The notes: a model not told the origin generated them from the sequence alone. DNA of 44,991 nt from an uncultured Collinsella sp. (GCA_934658705.1 CAKUHP010000013.1:1-44991); one strand, 5' to 3'. Shown: positions 1 through 8,430, counted from the stretch's first letter. A program made the numbers and translations.

Positions 1-489
1 TATAGCGATGATTCGCTGAAGGGCGAGGACCGCGAGACGGTGCGCAAACAAATTTCGAAGGGCACCGATGCCATCAAGTCGGCGACCGGCGTCAAGACGA
101 TGTTGCTGCGTGCCCCTTACGCCGCTTTTGACGAGCAAAACTGGATTGACTCGATGGACCTGGTGTCCGCCGTGGTCTCGTGGAATATCGACTCGGGTGA
201 CTGGCTGCTCAACGGCGCCGACGAGCAGGTTTCGACCGTACTCGATTCGGTGACGCCGGGCAACATCGTGCTGCTCACCGATAGCGACGAGTGCGCCGAG
301 CAGACGCTCGAGGCGCTGCCGCAGATCATCGATGGCCTCGTTGCCGACGGCTACAAGATCGTGACGCTCAGCGACCTGGTCAAGACGGACACGTCGCTCA
401 GCAAAAAGCTCACCTCGCTGACCAAGGTCACCATGCCCAAGGATGCTGTATTCCCCCAGCTCGCCGAGGACGACGAAACCACAGAGTAG
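1..489 (+). CDS. NodB-type polysaccharide deacetylase, C-terminal part
   Basis: The gene is cut by the left window edge; frame 1 is open from base 1 to the TAG at 487-489. The visible part reads as the second half of a carbohydrate esterase family 4 (NodB) domain: an RAPY motif (the family's RxPY), a WNIDSGDW motif (W-D-x-DW type), then NIVLLTDSDE followed by an amphipathic helix and the typical ending DGYKIVTLSDL. Such enzymes remove acetyl groups from peptidoglycan or other cell-surface sugars outside the membrane. The usual LLHD motif near the C-terminus reads LLTD, so a conserved active-site histidine is replaced by threonine. This may mean altered activity or a binding role. The first catalytic motifs (metal-binding Asp/His) lie outside the window, so activity cannot be judged. 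The tail after the domain is acidic (EDDETTE). Confidence 0.75.
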   Translation, partial: YSDDSLKGEDRETVRKQISKGTDAIKSATGVKTMLLRAPYAAFDEQNWIDSMDLVSAVVSWNIDSGDWLLNGADEQVSTVLDSVTPGNIVLLTDSDECAEQTLEALPQIIDGLVADGYKIVTLSDLVKTDTSLSKKLTSLTKVTMPKDAVFPQLAEDDETTE

Positions 490-587
490 ATCAACCGTGT
501 CAGTCTAGCTCTATGTCACGGATGCGTCAGCGTTTGGTATGCCTGCAATGTGCAGCGCATAAATTCGGTGCCGCAGGGCGATGCTGA

Positions 588-596
588 TGCTATAGT
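588..596 (+). promoter_or_regulatory. Extended -10 promoter for the metal-transport operon
   Basis: TGC-TATAGT matches an extended -10 box (TGn-TATAAT, 5 of 6). No good -35 box is seen 17 bases upstream. Transcription would start near 603, giving a leader of about 200 bases before the TTG start at 804. Confidence 0.45.
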
Positions 597-602
597 TACT
601 GC

Positions 603-790
603 GGTTAATGAGGGTCAAGAGAAAGGTTACAGGTGAAATCCAAACCTCGACCATACAGTCGATGACCCCATGCAGGTGCTTTTGCGCATGCACGGGGTGT
701 AAGCGTCGAGCGGCGTGCCGCCCGCGCATGCGTATACATATCCAGAAGTCCCCGGACGCCGCACTCGCGGCCGCGTTCGGAGGAATAATG
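603..790 (+). promoter_or_regulatory. Structured 5' leader of the MgtE-like/Nramp operon, riboswitch candidate
   Basis: The leader contains a chain of hairpins: TCGAC(647-651)/GTCGA(658-662); a longer stem with ACCCC(665-669) pairing GGGGT(694-698), continued by TGCA/TGCA and GTGC-tttt-GCGC; CGGC/GCCG at 711-720; and GCCGC(758-762)/GCGGC(767-771) just before the ribosome-binding region. GCGTC(703-707) can also pair with GACGC(755-759), which overlaps and so excludes the last hairpin; two alternative folds are possible. The M-box (ykoK) signature and the yybP-ykoY (manganese) core are not visible. A metal-sensing function is inference from the downstream genes. Confidence 0.4.
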
Positions 791-803
791 ATGGGGAGCA
801 CCA

Positions 804-2648
804 TTGAATTATCTGAGTGAGATGCTCAAATTGCCGGTCTTGGACGTCGACGGCGAAAAGCTCGGCGTGGTCAACGATTTTGGCATTGCTACCGGCGAAG
901 TTTTTCCGCACGTGACGTCGCTCGCGTTCCGCGGCCCCGGCAAGACGCCGTTTATGATCAGCTGGCGCAAATGGGTCGATCGTATCGACGAGACGGGCGT
1001 GTATCTCAACACGTCTGCGACCAACATCCGCTTTTCCTACCTGCAGCCGACGGAGCTCCTGCTGGCGCGCGACGTTCTCAATAAACAGATTGTCGACACG
1101 CAGGGCATGAAGGTCGTGCGCGTAAACGACATCAAATTTTCCATGTCGGGCGAAAACCAGCTGCGCCTGTTGGGTGCCGAGGTCGGTGCCCGCGGTCTGC
1201 TGCGCGCCATCAGCCCCGCGCTCGAGCATATTGTCGAAGGCTTTATGAAGCACCTGGGCAAGCCGCTCAGCGAGGACATTATCGCCTGGTCCTACATGGA
1301 CCTGCTCGACCGTTCGACCAAGAACATCCAGCTTTCGGTATCGCACAAGACGCTCGGCGAGCTGCACCCTGCCGACATCGCCGATATTATCGAGCAGCTC
1401 GACCCGCGCCTGCGTGCGCAGGTGTTTGCGCAGCTCGATACCGCCCAGGCCGCCGAGGCCATCTCGGAGTTCGATGACGACGAGCTCATGACCGAGATGC
1501 TCGAGGGCCTGTCCGACACCGACGCATCGTCGATGCTGGCCATGATGGACCCGGATGACGCTGCCGACCTGATCGACGAGCTCAGCTACGAGAAGGCCGA
1601 GAAACTCCTGCGCCTGATGGGCGTCAAAGAGGAGAAGGCGATTCGTAACCTGCTGGGCTACGAGGACAACACCGCCGGCCGCATCATGACCTCGGAGTTT
1701 GTCGCCCTGCCTGCTACGGCGACGGTCGGCGACGCCATCGAGGCGATCCGTAAACTCGACGAGGACTTCGAGAGCGTCTACTACGTCTATACCGAGGATC
1801 CGAGCGGCATGCTGACGGGCGTGCTTTCGCTGCGCACGCTGATCGTGGCCGACCATAACGCCACGCTGGGGCAACTGGCCTACCGCGACCTGGTCTACGT
1901 GTCGCCCGATGAGGACCAGGAAGACGTAACGGACGAGATGACCAAGTACGACCTGGTCGCCATCCCCGTCTGCGACGAGAACCGCCACATTTTGGGTATT
2001 GTGACCTTCGACGACGCCATGGACGTTATCGCCGAGGAGCACCAGGAGGACCTGCAGATCGCCGGTATCGGATCGGGCGACAGCGCGTCGGACGACTCGA
2101 CGAACGTGCTCAGCTGGTTCGTTCATCGCCAGTACTGGGTCGTCGTGTGGGGCATCGCCTCGTGCGTCATGGCGACGGTGCTGGGGACGGCACTCGGCTC
2201 CGCGCACTTGGTGGTGTTTCCCATGTGCGCCATGCCGCTCGTGCTGTTGGCGGCGTCGCGCATGGTGTCGTTCGTCAAGAACTACTTCTTGGAGTATGAC
2301 GGCCACGACGACGAGCCCAAACCGTACTTGGGATTCTTCTTCCAGAGCACGGGCATGGGCCTGATCCTGTCGCTCGTGACTTACCTGTGCGCGCAGTTGG
2401 TGCGCACCGCCGCGTTCCCCGATGCCCCCATGTTCGAGGAGCAGCTCTTTACCGGCTGCTTTAACATCGCGGCTATCATTTGCCTGGTCAGCAACATGAG
2501 CGCCGTGATTTATCTGATGGTGCTGTTCTGGCGCGATGAGCACGACCTCAATACGTCGGGTACCGCCATGAATGTTATTGCCGTCATGATCTCGTGCGTG
2601 GCGTACTGCGTTGCCGCAGTACTGCTTACCATGTCGGTCATGGGTTAG
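804..2648 (+). CDS. MgtE-like magnesium sensor/transporter with PRC, MgtE_N and CBS domains
   Basis: A 614-aa protein. Residues about 1-140 contain two PRC-barrel-like stretches (for example LPVLDVDGEKLGVV). Residues about 185-290 form an acidic helical MgtE N-domain (LHPADIADIIEQLD, MMDPDDAADLIDEL). Residues about 295-415 hold a CBS pair (GRIMTSEFVALP; DLVAIPVCDENRHILGIV), and residues 437-614 hold about five membrane segments. In MgtE channels the N and CBS domains sense intracellular Mg2+ and gate a membrane pore. The membrane part here lacks the GN-x-G-x-Q signature I expect in MgtE pores, so this may be a sensor or partner for the next gene rather than a channel. The start is TTG at 804: an in-frame TGA sits at 789-791, and GGGGAG at 793-798 is the ribosome-binding site. 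The next gene begins 8 bases after the stop. Confidence 0.8.
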   Translation: MNYLSEMLKLPVLDVDGEKLGVVNDFGIATGEVFPHVTSLAFRGPGKTPFMISWRKWVDRIDETGVYLNTSATNIRFSYLQPTELLLARDVLNKQIVDTQGMKVVRVNDIKFSMSGENQLRLLGAEVGARGLLRAISPALEHIVEGFMKHLGKPLSEDIIAWSYMDLLDRSTKNIQLSVSHKTLGELHPADIADIIEQLDPRLRAQVFAQLDTAQAAEAISEFDDDELMTEMLEGLSDTDASSMLAMMDPDDAADLIDELSYEKAEKLLRLMGVKEEKAIRNLLGYEDNTAGRIMTSEFVALPATATVGDAIEAIRKLDEDFESVYYVYTEDPSGMLTGVLSLRTLIVADHNATLGQLAYRDLVYVSPDEDQEDVTDEMTKYDLVAIPVCDENRHILGIVTFDDAMDVIAEEHQEDLQIAGIGSGDSASDDSTNVLSWFVHRQYWVVVWGIASCVMATVLGTALGSAHLVVFPMCAMPLVLLAASRMVSFVKNYFLEYDGHDDEPKPYLGFFFQSTGMGLILSLVTYLCAQLVRTAAFPDAPMFEEQLFTGCFNIAAIICLVSNMSAVIYLMVLFWRDEHDLNTSGTAMNVIAVMISCVAYCVAAVLLTMSVMG

Positions 2649-2656
2649 GTGGTCGC

Positions 2657-3919
2657 GTGCAAAACACGAAGCAAAAGCCGAGCACCAAGCAAAAGCTGAC
2701 CATCGCGGCCATTTTTGGCGCTATGGGTCCCGGTCTGCTGGCGGCGCTTTCGGGCAATGACGCCGGCGGTATCGCCACGTATTCCAGCGCGGGCGCCAGC
2801 TATGGCTATAAGATGCTCTGGATGCTTCCCGTCATGACCGTGTTGCTTATCGTGACGCAGGAGACCGCGGCGCGTTGCGGGTGCGTGACGGGCAAGGGCC
2901 TGGCTTCGCTGATTCGCGAGCGCTTTGGCGTGCGCAGGAGCGTGCTGGCCATGGCGGCGTTGCTGATTGCCAACACGGCGGTGACCATCTCGGAGTTTGC
3001 AGGTATCGCGAGCGGCCTTGCCCTGTTTGGCGTGCCGGCGAGCATCTCGGTGCCGCTGGTGGCGCTGCTCGTGTGGATGCTTACCATGTCGGGTAGCTTC
3101 CAGCGCATTGAGAAGATTCTGCTGCTGGTGAGCTGCGTGTTCGTGACCTATGTCGTTGCGGCGTTTATGGCGGGTCCCAACTGGGGTGAGGTCGCGGTCG
3201 ACCTGGTCGTGCCTAACATTCAAAACGATCCCAACTACGTGTCGCTCGTGGTCGCGACGATCGGTACCACCATCGCGCCGTGGATGATCTTCCTGGCGCA
3301 GAACAACGTGGTCGATAAGAACGCGGGCGAGGACGATATCGTGCTGCAGCGCATCGATACCGTAAGCGGCTCGATCGCTGCTGACATCATCGCCGGCTTC
3401 ATCATTATCACGACCGGCACGGTGCTGTTCCCGGCGGGCGTTCAGATCAGTGACGCTGCCGATGCGGCCCGCGCGCTGGAGCCCATCGCCGGCCAGTGGT
3501 CGACGGTGCTGTTCGCCTCGGGCCTGGTCGCGGCGAGCTTCTTGGCCGCCTGCGTGCTGCCAGGCGTTACGTCGAGCGCTATCTGCGAGGCATTTGGCTG
3601 GGAGCGCGGCGCCGACCGCAGCTGGGACGAGGCTCCGGTCTACCGCGGTATCATTACGGCCATTATTGGTATCTCGGCCGTGCTGGTGCTCATGCCCGGT
3701 GTCGATCTGTTCCAGATTATGATGACATCGCAGGTCATCAACGGCGTGCTGCTGCCCGTAGTTCTGGTGTTCCAAGTGGTTATTGCGGCCGACCGCCACA
3801 TTATGGGCGCCAACCGCAACGGCCGCGTGTGGAACGTGCTCACTTGGGCGACTATCGGCGTGATCACGGTGCTGACGGTTGTCATGTTTGTGCTGCAGGC
3901 GATGGGTTACAGCGCATAA
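2657..3919 (+). CDS. Nramp-related divalent metal transporter (magnesium-type, NRMT-like)
   Basis: A 420-aa, 11-12-helix protein of the Nramp (SLC11) superfamily. The first helix reads GPGLLAALSGNDAGG (D35) where classical Mn2+/Fe2+ Nramps have DPGN. Helix 6 reads TTIAPWMIF (A207-P208-W209) where they have ATVMPHN. The site Asp is kept, but the metal-binding Asn and the Met that favours transition metals are lost. This pattern fits the Nramp-related magnesium transporters (NRMT) described from Eggerthella, another coriobacterium; that match is from memory and was not aligned. The start GTG at 2657 follows AGGTGG at 2647-2652, which overlaps the preceding stop and suggests translational coupling. 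Coupling to an MgtE-like sensor supports Mg2+ import. A Mn2+ role is the main alternative. Confidence 0.85.
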   Translation: MQNTKQKPSTKQKLTIAAIFGAMGPGLLAALSGNDAGGIATYSSAGASYGYKMLWMLPVMTVLLIVTQETAARCGCVTGKGLASLIRERFGVRRSVLAMAALLIANTAVTISEFAGIASGLALFGVPASISVPLVALLVWMLTMSGSFQRIEKILLLVSCVFVTYVVAAFMAGPNWGEVAVDLVVPNIQNDPNYVSLVVATIGTTIAPWMIFLAQNNVVDKNAGEDDIVLQRIDTVSGSIAADIIAGFIIITTGTVLFPAGVQISDAADAARALEPIAGQWSTVLFASGLVAASFLAACVLPGVTSSAICEAFGWERGADRSWDEAPVYRGIITAIIGISAVLVLMPGVDLFQIMMTSQVINGVLLPVVLVFQVVIAADRHIMGANRNGRVWNVLTWATIGVITVLTVVMFVLQAMGYSA

Positions 3920-3957
3920 CGACGCCCCCTGCGGGTGCAAGCAGATTTGGCTGCGTG

Positions 3958-6174
3958 TTACTTGTCGGTACCCAGTTTGTGCGGCTTGTAGGCGAGGGCG
4001 TTAACGAGCGCGTCGGCGGCCGATTTGACGGCTGCCGGCTGCGGATCGTTGACGTGGTCCTCGGGATGCACGGGCAGGTCCTTCTTAACGGCATCATGAA
4101 TCAGGTTGAGATATTCGGTCACGCCGGTGGTCGACAGGTGCGTGCCGTCGCCGTCGAACAGGTCGTTGCGGTTTGCACTGTACCCGTACCAGTCGATAAC
4201 ACGCACGTTCTTATAGCGCGTGGCGGCGTTGGCAATGGCCTGGTTGGTGGATCCGACCCATGGCTGCGGGCTGCGCGTATTCACAAATACCACGACGCGC
4301 TTGTCTCCGGCATCGGCCATGATCGCGTCAATCTGGTCGTCGGTCACCAAACCGTTGGTGCCCAGGGCAAAGACCACGATCTTGCCGGCAAGGTTCTGCT
4401 GGATATAGCCCTCAAATGTCGCGCGGCCCGCATCAAACTGGCGGCCCTTTTCGGCATCGATATGACTGTGCGGGAACACGCCGTCAAAGGAGTCGACGGC
4501 GCGCAGCGACACGGAGTCGCCGATCATGAGCAGGTCGTAGGAGCCATCGGGGAAGCCGTCGTTGTCCTTGTCGGTGTCGTCGGCTGCCTGCTGGTCCGTG
4601 GGTGCGGCATTCTTAGCTTCCTTGTTGAGGACTTCGGCGCCCTCGCCGCTCAACGCCGACGTCTCGGGCACAAAGATCAAGCCGCCCAGCGCAATGACAA
4701 GCACGATGCCGCAGGTAGCACACACGGGAACATGCGTGCGCGCCCAGTTAGCGGGTGTAGTGGTGCCATCGCGGAATTCGGCGATGGTGCGCCCGAAGGC
4801 GCCCTTCCTAAACGGCGTCTCGATAAAGCGATAGGAGCACTCGGCTACGGCGACCACCAGCAGTACCTGCAAAATGTACTGCCACCAGGGCGTATCGTTG
4901 ATGTTGGCGACCGGGTTCATGAGCAACAGCAGCGGATAGTGCCACAGGTAGATGCTGTAGGAGCGCTTGCCGACCCATACGAGCGGCTCGGCGGATAGCG
5001 CGCGGGCAACCATTCCCTGGGGTTGCACGCAGGCCGCGATGACCATGAGCGTGAGGATGGAGCACAGCAGCGTGCCGCCGCGATATTGGAACGCGGTGTA
5101 GCCGTTGGTGAGTGCGACCATAGCGGCAAGGCCCACAAGGCCCGCAACGCCCAGCACATCGATGGATGCGGGCGAGGACCAAAAACGCACGAGGGCACTC
5201 GGCTGGGCCGGGGCGGTCTCGGCTACATCGTCGGCCGTCGTGCCCTGCTTGCTCTCGGCGTTCTTACCACGTTTGGCAGCGTCGACCAGGCGGTCGAGCC
5301 CCAGACGATGTGCAAGGCGCACAGGTGCCAGGTCGCGATCGGGGATAAATGCCATCCAGGCGCCCAACAGCAGCGAGAACACGCGGGTGTCGGTGCCGTA
5401 GTACACACGGCTGGGGTCGGCGGTAGGGTTGTAGAGCACCATCATGGCAAGGGCAGATACCGCGGCAAGAGCCAGGACCACGCGGCGCGTGTTGGGTTTG
5501 CTCACGTGCATGGACACCATGGCAAACAGTAGCGGCGGCCAGATGAGGTAGAACTGCTCCTCGATGGCGAGCGACCAAAAGTGCGTGAGCGGCGAGGGGT
5601 CGCCCAAGGCATTGAAGTATGAGACGTCCTGCGCGATCTGCCACCAGTTGTTAAAGAACAGCAGCGACGGCAGGATGTCGGGGCGCATCTTGGTGAGCAT
5701 TACGTGGTTAAAGATCGTACACAGCGCGCAGGTCACCACCACGACGGTCACCACGGCGGGAACCAGGCGGCGGATGCGGCGGATCCAGAAGCTCTTGAGG
5801 TCGATGCGCCCGGTCTTGGCGACTTCGTTGAGCAGCAGGCGCGTGATCAGATAGCCCGAAAGCACAAAGAAGATCGTGACGCCGAGCAGGCCACCCTGAG
5901 CCCACGTGAGGTTAAGGTGATAGAGCACCACCGCGACAACGGCGAGTGTGCGCAGGCCGTCGAGGGCGGGAATGTAGCGGGATTTGGGACGAGCGGGCGT
6001 CTGCTCCGCAGCGGCAGCGCTGGCGTGGTCCGCTTTGTTGACGGGCGCACGATGGGGGCCCTCGGCACGTCGCGGCTCGCCGGCGCGGCGCTCGGCCTTC
6101 GGGCGTTCGTGAGGCACCTGGTTATCGGGCGCGCGGCGCGGGCCGCGCGAGCTCGATTGCGGGAGTTGTTCCAT
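3958..6174 (-). CDS. Acyltransferase-3/SGNH membrane O-acyltransferase
   Basis: A 738-aa protein of the OafA/YrhL/OatA type, which acetylates or acylates cell-wall or surface polysaccharides. Residues 1-65 are a proline/arginine-rich, probably cytoplasmic extension that is unusually long for the family. The acyltransferase-3 domain follows with RYIPALDGLRT, LYHLNL, FFVLSGYLIT and SFWIRRIRRLVPA, plus about ten membrane helices. The last 170 residues are an extracytoplasmic SGNH-hydrolase-like domain with the nucleophile motif MIGDSVS, a GTNG block and the catalytic DGTHLS. The full set of catalytic residues suggests an active two-stage enzyme: the membrane part carries the acyl group and the SGNH part transfers it. 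The substrate is unknown; peptidoglycan (OatA-like) is a reasonable guess. It is convergent with the metal transporter, 38 bases away with no strong hairpin between, and divergent from rbsK. Confidence 0.88.
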   Translation of the reverse strand: MEQLPQSSSRGPRRAPDNQVPHERPKAERRAGEPRRAEGPHRAPVNKADHASAAAAEQTPARPKSRYIPALDGLRTLAVVAVVLYHLNLTWAQGGLLGVTIFFVLSGYLITRLLLNEVAKTGRIDLKSFWIRRIRRLVPAVVTVVVVTCALCTIFNHVMLTKMRPDILPSLLFFNNWWQIAQDVSYFNALGDPSPLTHFWSLAIEEQFYLIWPPLLFAMVSMHVSKPNTRRVVLALAAVSALAMMVLYNPTADPSRVYYGTDTRVFSLLLGAWMAFIPDRDLAPVRLAHRLGLDRLVDAAKRGKNAESKQGTTADDVAETAPAQPSALVRFWSSPASIDVLGVAGLVGLAAMVALTNGYTAFQYRGGTLLCSILTLMVIAACVQPQGMVARALSAEPLVWVGKRSYSIYLWHYPLLLLMNPVANINDTPWWQYILQVLLVVAVAECSYRFIETPFRKGAFGRTIAEFRDGTTTPANWARTHVPVCATCGIVLVIALGGLIFVPETSALSGEGAEVLNKEAKNAAPTDQQAADDTDKDNDGFPDGSYDLLMIGDSVSLRAVDSFDGVFPHSHIDAEKGRQFDAGRATFEGYIQQNLAGKIVVFALGTNGLVTDDQIDAIMADAGDKRVVVFVNTRSPQPWVGSTNQAIANAATRYKNVRVIDWYGYSANRNDLFDGDGTHLSTTGVTEYLNLIHDAVKKDLPVHPEDHVNDPQPAAVKSAADALVNALAYKPHKLGTDK

Positions 6175-6267
6175 AAAACATCATCCAATGACGAGAATAA
6201 TCAGCACATATTCATTGTAGCTGCCTGCTCCTGTGAATGCTTGCTGCTGGCGCAACCTCAAGCGCGC

Positions 6268-6296
6268 GTTCACATCAAAGTGAACTAAAGTTATAG
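6268..6296 (+). promoter_or_regulatory. Candidate operator and -10 box upstream of rbsK
   Basis: GTTCAC(6268-6273) and GTGAAC(6280-6285) form a perfect inverted repeat with a 6-base spacer, followed by a -10-like TTATAG at 6291-6296. The palindrome lies where the -35 box and spacer would be, so a bound repressor would block the promoter. The regulator is unknown; no regulator gene lies beside it. Confidence 0.4.
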
Positions 6297-6360
6297 AGGT
6301 ACGAGGGCGCACGATTGACGGCCGACGGTGGGCATAAGGCCCGTAGATGAGGAGGTTTCC

Positions 6361-7323
6361 ATGGCAGATCTCGGCATCGTTGCGGTGTTCGGCAGCATGA
6401 ACATGGACCTTTCGGTAGCGTGCGAGCGCATGCCGCGCGCGGGCGAGACGGTCGGCGGCAGCGGGTTTATCACCAACGCCGGCGGCAAAGGCGCCAACCA
6501 GGCCGTTGCCGCCGCGCGGATGGGCGCGCGCACGTGCATGATCGGTGCCGTCGGGCGCGATTCGTTTGGCGATACGCTGGTTGCGGGACTCCAAGACGCG
6601 GGCGTGGGCGTTGAGTTCGTGGCGCACCGCGACGACGTGGAGACCGGCACGGCGACCATCATCCGTTGCGAGGGCGATAACCGCATCGTGCTTTCGCCGG
6701 GCGCCAACCATGCGCTTACGGGCGAGGATGTGGCCTGCGCGCTGCGTTATCTGGCGGCAGACGAGCTCGATGCCGATATCTGCGAGCTTGCCCCGGCGGC
6801 CGGCAGCGTCTTCGTCGCCCAGGGCGAATGCGACCTGATGGCAACGGCTGCGGCGCTCTCTTGCGCCCACAGTCTGGGGTTCTATACGGTCTTTAACCCG
6901 GCGCCTGCCTGCGATTTGCCGGCAGGAGCGTGGCCCGCGGTCGACTTGGTCTGCCCCAACGAGACTGAATGCCAGGCGCTGACGGGTATCCTGCCCACAG
7001 ACGATGAGAGCTGTGTCGCCGCGCTCAACGCCCTGCTCGCTAAGGGCGCCGGGGCCGCGGTCATCACGCTGGGCGGTGCCGGCTCGGTTACGCTTGGTGA
7101 CGACGGTGAGCTGTTGCGTATGCCGGCGCTTTCGAGCACGGTAGTCGATACCACGGCCGCTGGCGATACGTTTATCGGCGCACTTGCGGCCGCTCGCCTG
7201 GAGGGCCTGCCTCTGTTTGAGTGCATGGCGGTAGGCGCACGCGCCTCGGCGGTGGCGGTGTCGCGCCTGGGCGCTCAACAATCGATTCCCACGCGCGCTG
7301 AAGTTGAACATTGGTTTGGTTAA
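6361..7323 (+). CDS. rbsK: Ribokinase (PfkB family)
   Basis: A 320-aa PfkB-family sugar kinase, predicted to phosphorylate D-ribose to ribose 5-phosphate with ATP in the cytoplasm. The N-terminal motif GSMNMDLSV and the GGKGANQAVAAARMGA block are typical of ribokinase substrate binding. The C-terminal DTTAAGDTF is the anion-hole/catalytic-base signature (family DTTGAGDTF). Start ATG 6361 is chosen because GAGGAGG at 6349-6355 is ideally spaced. The nucleoside hydrolase begins 30 bases downstream, so the pair probably forms an operon in which ribose freed from nucleosides is phosphorylated. Another PfkB substrate such as deoxyribose or pseudouridine cannot be excluded, but the motifs favour ribose. 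Confidence 0.9.
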   Translation: MADLGIVAVFGSMNMDLSVACERMPRAGETVGGSGFITNAGGKGANQAVAAARMGARTCMIGAVGRDSFGDTLVAGLQDAGVGVEFVAHRDDVETGTATIIRCEGDNRIVLSPGANHALTGEDVACALRYLAADELDADICELAPAAGSVFVAQGECDLMATAAALSCAHSLGFYTVFNPAPACDLPAGAWPAVDLVCPNETECQALTGILPTDDESCVAALNALLAKGAGAAVITLGGAGSVTLGDDGELLRMPALSSTVVDTTAAGDTFIGALAAARLEGLPLFECMAVGARASAVAVSRLGAQQSIPTRAEVEHWFG

Positions 7324-7353
7324 ACGATAAAGATGGAGAAGCGGAGTAGAACA

Positions 7354-8328
7354 ATGGCAACCAAGAAGCTGATCCTTGATCTGGATATGGGTGTGGACGA
7401 CGCGATGGCGCTCGCCTATGCCATCGCGAGCCCCGAGGTGGAGCTCGTCGGCATTACCACGTGCTTTGGCAACGTACGCGTCGAGCAGTCGGCACATAAC
7501 TGCCTGGCGGTGCTCGACCTGTTGGGTCGCCCCGAGGTGCCGGTATACCTGGGCGCCGACCGTCCCATAAAGGCGAGCGAGCCCTATACGCCGCCGGCGT
7601 CCACCACGCTCATCCATGGCAAAAACGGCATTGGTGGTGCGAGCGTGCCCGCATCTCCCTACGAGCCGGTGGGAGCGACGTCGGCCGACGGCAACGCGGC
7701 GGTCGATTACCTGATCGATGCCGCGCGCACCTATGGCCCCGACCTGGTCTATGTGGCGACCGGTCCGCTCTCCAACTTGGCGCTTGCCCTGGAGCGCGAT
7801 GCGGCGGCGATGATGTCCATCGGCCGCGTAGTGGTGATGGGCGGCGCCCTTACGGTACCCGGCAACGTGAGCGCGGGCGCCGAGGCCAATATAGCGAGCG
7901 ACCCCGAGGCCGCTGACGCCGTGCTGCGCTCGGGCCGCAAGCTCACCATGGTCGGCCTGGACGTGACGCATCGCGTGGTGCTTACGCGTCGTGACATTGC
8001 CGGCTGGACGGGCTCGGGCACCATGGCGGGCTGCGCGTATGCGAGCATGGTCGAGCACTACATTGGTTCGTACGAGATGAACGCTCCCTACCTGGGCGGC
8101 TGCGCGCTGCACGACCCGCTGGCCGTTGCCGTGGCGATCGACCCCACGCTTGTGGGAGCGCTCGGCTGCAACCTGCGCGTGGACCTGCTGGGTGAGTACC
8201 GCGGCCGCACCATCTGCGACGAGCGCCGTGTGGCCGACCCGGACAAGAGCGCCCTTGTGGCGCTCACCGTGGATGCCCCGCGCTTCCTATCCGAATTCAA
8301 GGCACGCATGGCCCGCGTTCTGGGCTAA
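7354..8328 (+). CDS. Inosine/uridine-preferring nucleoside hydrolase
   Basis: A 324-aa protein of the IunH family, which hydrolyses the N-glycosidic bond of nucleosides to base plus ribose in the cytoplasm. The N-terminus shows the calcium/ribose-binding DLDMGVDDAMAL (family DxDxGxDD). Further family blocks are GITTCFGN, TGPLSNLALAL, VVMGGAL (family VxMGGA) and, near the C-terminus, LHDPLAVA with a conserved His-Asp. Length is normal for the family. The start is set at ATG 7354 because GGAG at 7343-7346 is correctly spaced; an in-frame ATG at 7333 has no ribosome-binding site. It follows rbsK by 30 bases and supplies that kinase's substrate. Base preference cannot be told from the sequence. 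Confidence 0.9.
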   Translation: MATKKLILDLDMGVDDAMALAYAIASPEVELVGITTCFGNVRVEQSAHNCLAVLDLLGRPEVPVYLGADRPIKASEPYTPPASTTLIHGKNGIGGASVPASPYEPVGATSADGNAAVDYLIDAARTYGPDLVYVATGPLSNLALALERDAAAMMSIGRVVVMGGALTVPGNVSAGAEANIASDPEAADAVLRSGRKLTMVGLDVTHRVVLTRRDIAGWTGSGTMAGCAYASMVEHYIGSYEMNAPYLGGCALHDPLAVAVAIDPTLVGALGCNLRVDLLGEYRGRTICDERRVADPDKSALVALTVDAPRFLSEFKARMARVLG

Positions 8329-8339
8329 GCGGTCTTTTT

Positions 8340-8404
8340 GGACGGGGCTTTTTTGACTGGTATGATTGGTGCGACCATTCGAACCAGCTAAAAGAGCCCC
8401 GTCC
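8340..8404. repeat. 65-base near-perfect hairpin between nucleoside hydrolase and luxS
   Basis: Arms 8340-8361 and 8383-8404 pair over 22 positions (19 Watson-Crick, 2 G-U, 1 mismatch). The 21-base loop contains a smaller TGGT-gcg-ACCA stem. There is no T-run after it on the plus strand, so it is not a classical terminator, although it could still attenuate or stabilise mRNA between the two genes. It ends 27 bases before luxS. Confidence 0.7.
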
Positions 8405-8430
8405 CAAATTAACTACCGAGAGGATCTGCC

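Noticed and set aside
603..790. M-box (ykoK) magnesium riboswitch
   Set aside because: The conserved GTTAGGTGAGGCTCCT core is not present; only a loose GGTTACAGGTGAAATCC resemblance. Kept as an unnamed structured leader.
627..2543. 638-aa minus-strand frame opposite the MgtE-like gene, and similar long antisense frames (6181-8112, 15095-17443, 2645-3940)
   Set aside because: Open only because of the high GC third-position bias of the real genes; Arg/His/Gln-rich or low-complexity content, no family motifs and no ribosome sites.
3496..4998. 500-aa plus-strand frame crossing the end of the Nramp gene into the acyltransferase region
   Set aside because: Overlaps two well-supported genes in another frame and on the other strand and has no recognisable motifs.
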